A stretch of 15,612 bases of DNA from Bacteroidales bacterium (GTDB taxonomy: Bacteria; Bacteroidota; Bacteroidia; Bacteroidales; UBA4181): positions 1 through 15,612 of the forward strand of contig JAISDP010000052.1 of the NCBI GenBank assembly GCA_031264715.1. Reading direction: 5' to 3'. Positions 15,569 to 15,612 of the stretch are shown piece after piece. The first letter of the stretch is position 1. Each line of letters opens with the position of its first letter. The notes under the pieces are model-generated. The model was given only the letters and a program-made list of their open reading frames with translations. It made no database searches and was not told the DNA's origin. The position numbers and the translations under genes are program-made.

Positions 15569-15612
15569 GCTCTGAAAGAGCGATATCATTAGCACAGGGC
15601 AACGCCCTGTGT
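15569..15612. repeat. REP-like pair of hairpins, cut by the window edge
   Basis: GCTCT-GAA-AGAGC (15569-15581) is followed by CACAGGGC-AAC-GCCCTGTG (15593-15611), a perfect 8-bp stem. The order small hairpin, GATATCATTAG spacer, CAGGGCAACGCCCTG hairpin matches a repeat family I recall as frequent in Bacteroidota intergenic DNA. It probably belongs with the adjacent cloverleaf as one repeat cluster continuing beyond 15612. Confidence 0.7.

Noticed and set aside
15104..15575. Repeat-containing proteins on either strand across the 21-bp array
   Set aside because: Openness follows from a 21-bp unit without stop codons. Several overlapping frames are equally open on both strands, and none has a signal, domain or plausible start context.

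Overview
The window looks like chromosomal DNA from a member of the Bacteroidota, most likely order Bacteroidales. The evidence is a SusC/SusD pair, a Bacteroidota-type ECF sigma factor with a FecR-like anti-sigma factor, a SusD lipoprotein whose lipidated Cys is followed by Ser-Asp-Asp, few Shine-Dalgarno sequences, and several matches to the Bacteroidota -7 promoter box TAnnTTTG. Genus cannot be read from the sequence.

Layout. Positions 1-9637, all minus strand and read right to left, are a polysaccharide-utilisation-type locus: ECF sigma factor (9637-9113), FecR-like anti-sigma factor (8431-7427), STN-containing SusC transporter (about 7214-3864), SusD lipoprotein (3841-2054), an iduronate-2-sulfatase-like sulfatase split by a -1 frameshift (1943-472), and the N-terminus of a second sulfatase that runs off the left edge (263-1). 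Two sulfatases behind susCD suggest a sulfated glycan as substrate. No glycoside hydrolase or lyase is visible here.

From 9744 to 15062 the genes are housekeeping: rimO and lptD (minus, overlapping), then a divergent N-acetylmuramoyl-L-alanine amidase with a SPOR-like tail (plus). From 15151 to the right edge there is a 21-bp tandem array followed by palindromic REP-like DNA.

The most unusual content is non-coding. (1) About 13 tandem copies of a 41-42 bp unit (8509-9080) separate the sigma gene from its anti-sigma gene, two genes that are normally close together. Each unit has an A-tract and a small hairpin whose sequence variation fits pairing in minus-strand RNA. (2) Just downstream of the array, a -7 box, a perfect 12-bp palindrome and a hairpin touching the start codon suggest that the anti-sigma gene has its own control. 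(3) A plus-strand -7 box and a strong plus-strand terminator between fecR and susC outline a roughly 120-nt antisense RNA against the susC leader, resembling the DonS-type antisense RNAs of Bacteroides. (4) A REP-like element lies inside the 5' coding end of rimO and appears to have forced an N-terminal extension.

Inferred working model: a surface or periplasmic signal passes from SusC (STN domain) through the FecR-like protein to the ECF sigma factor, which switches on susCD and the sulfatases. The candidate antisense RNA and the array would add further layers of control. None of this regulation is shown by sequence alone.
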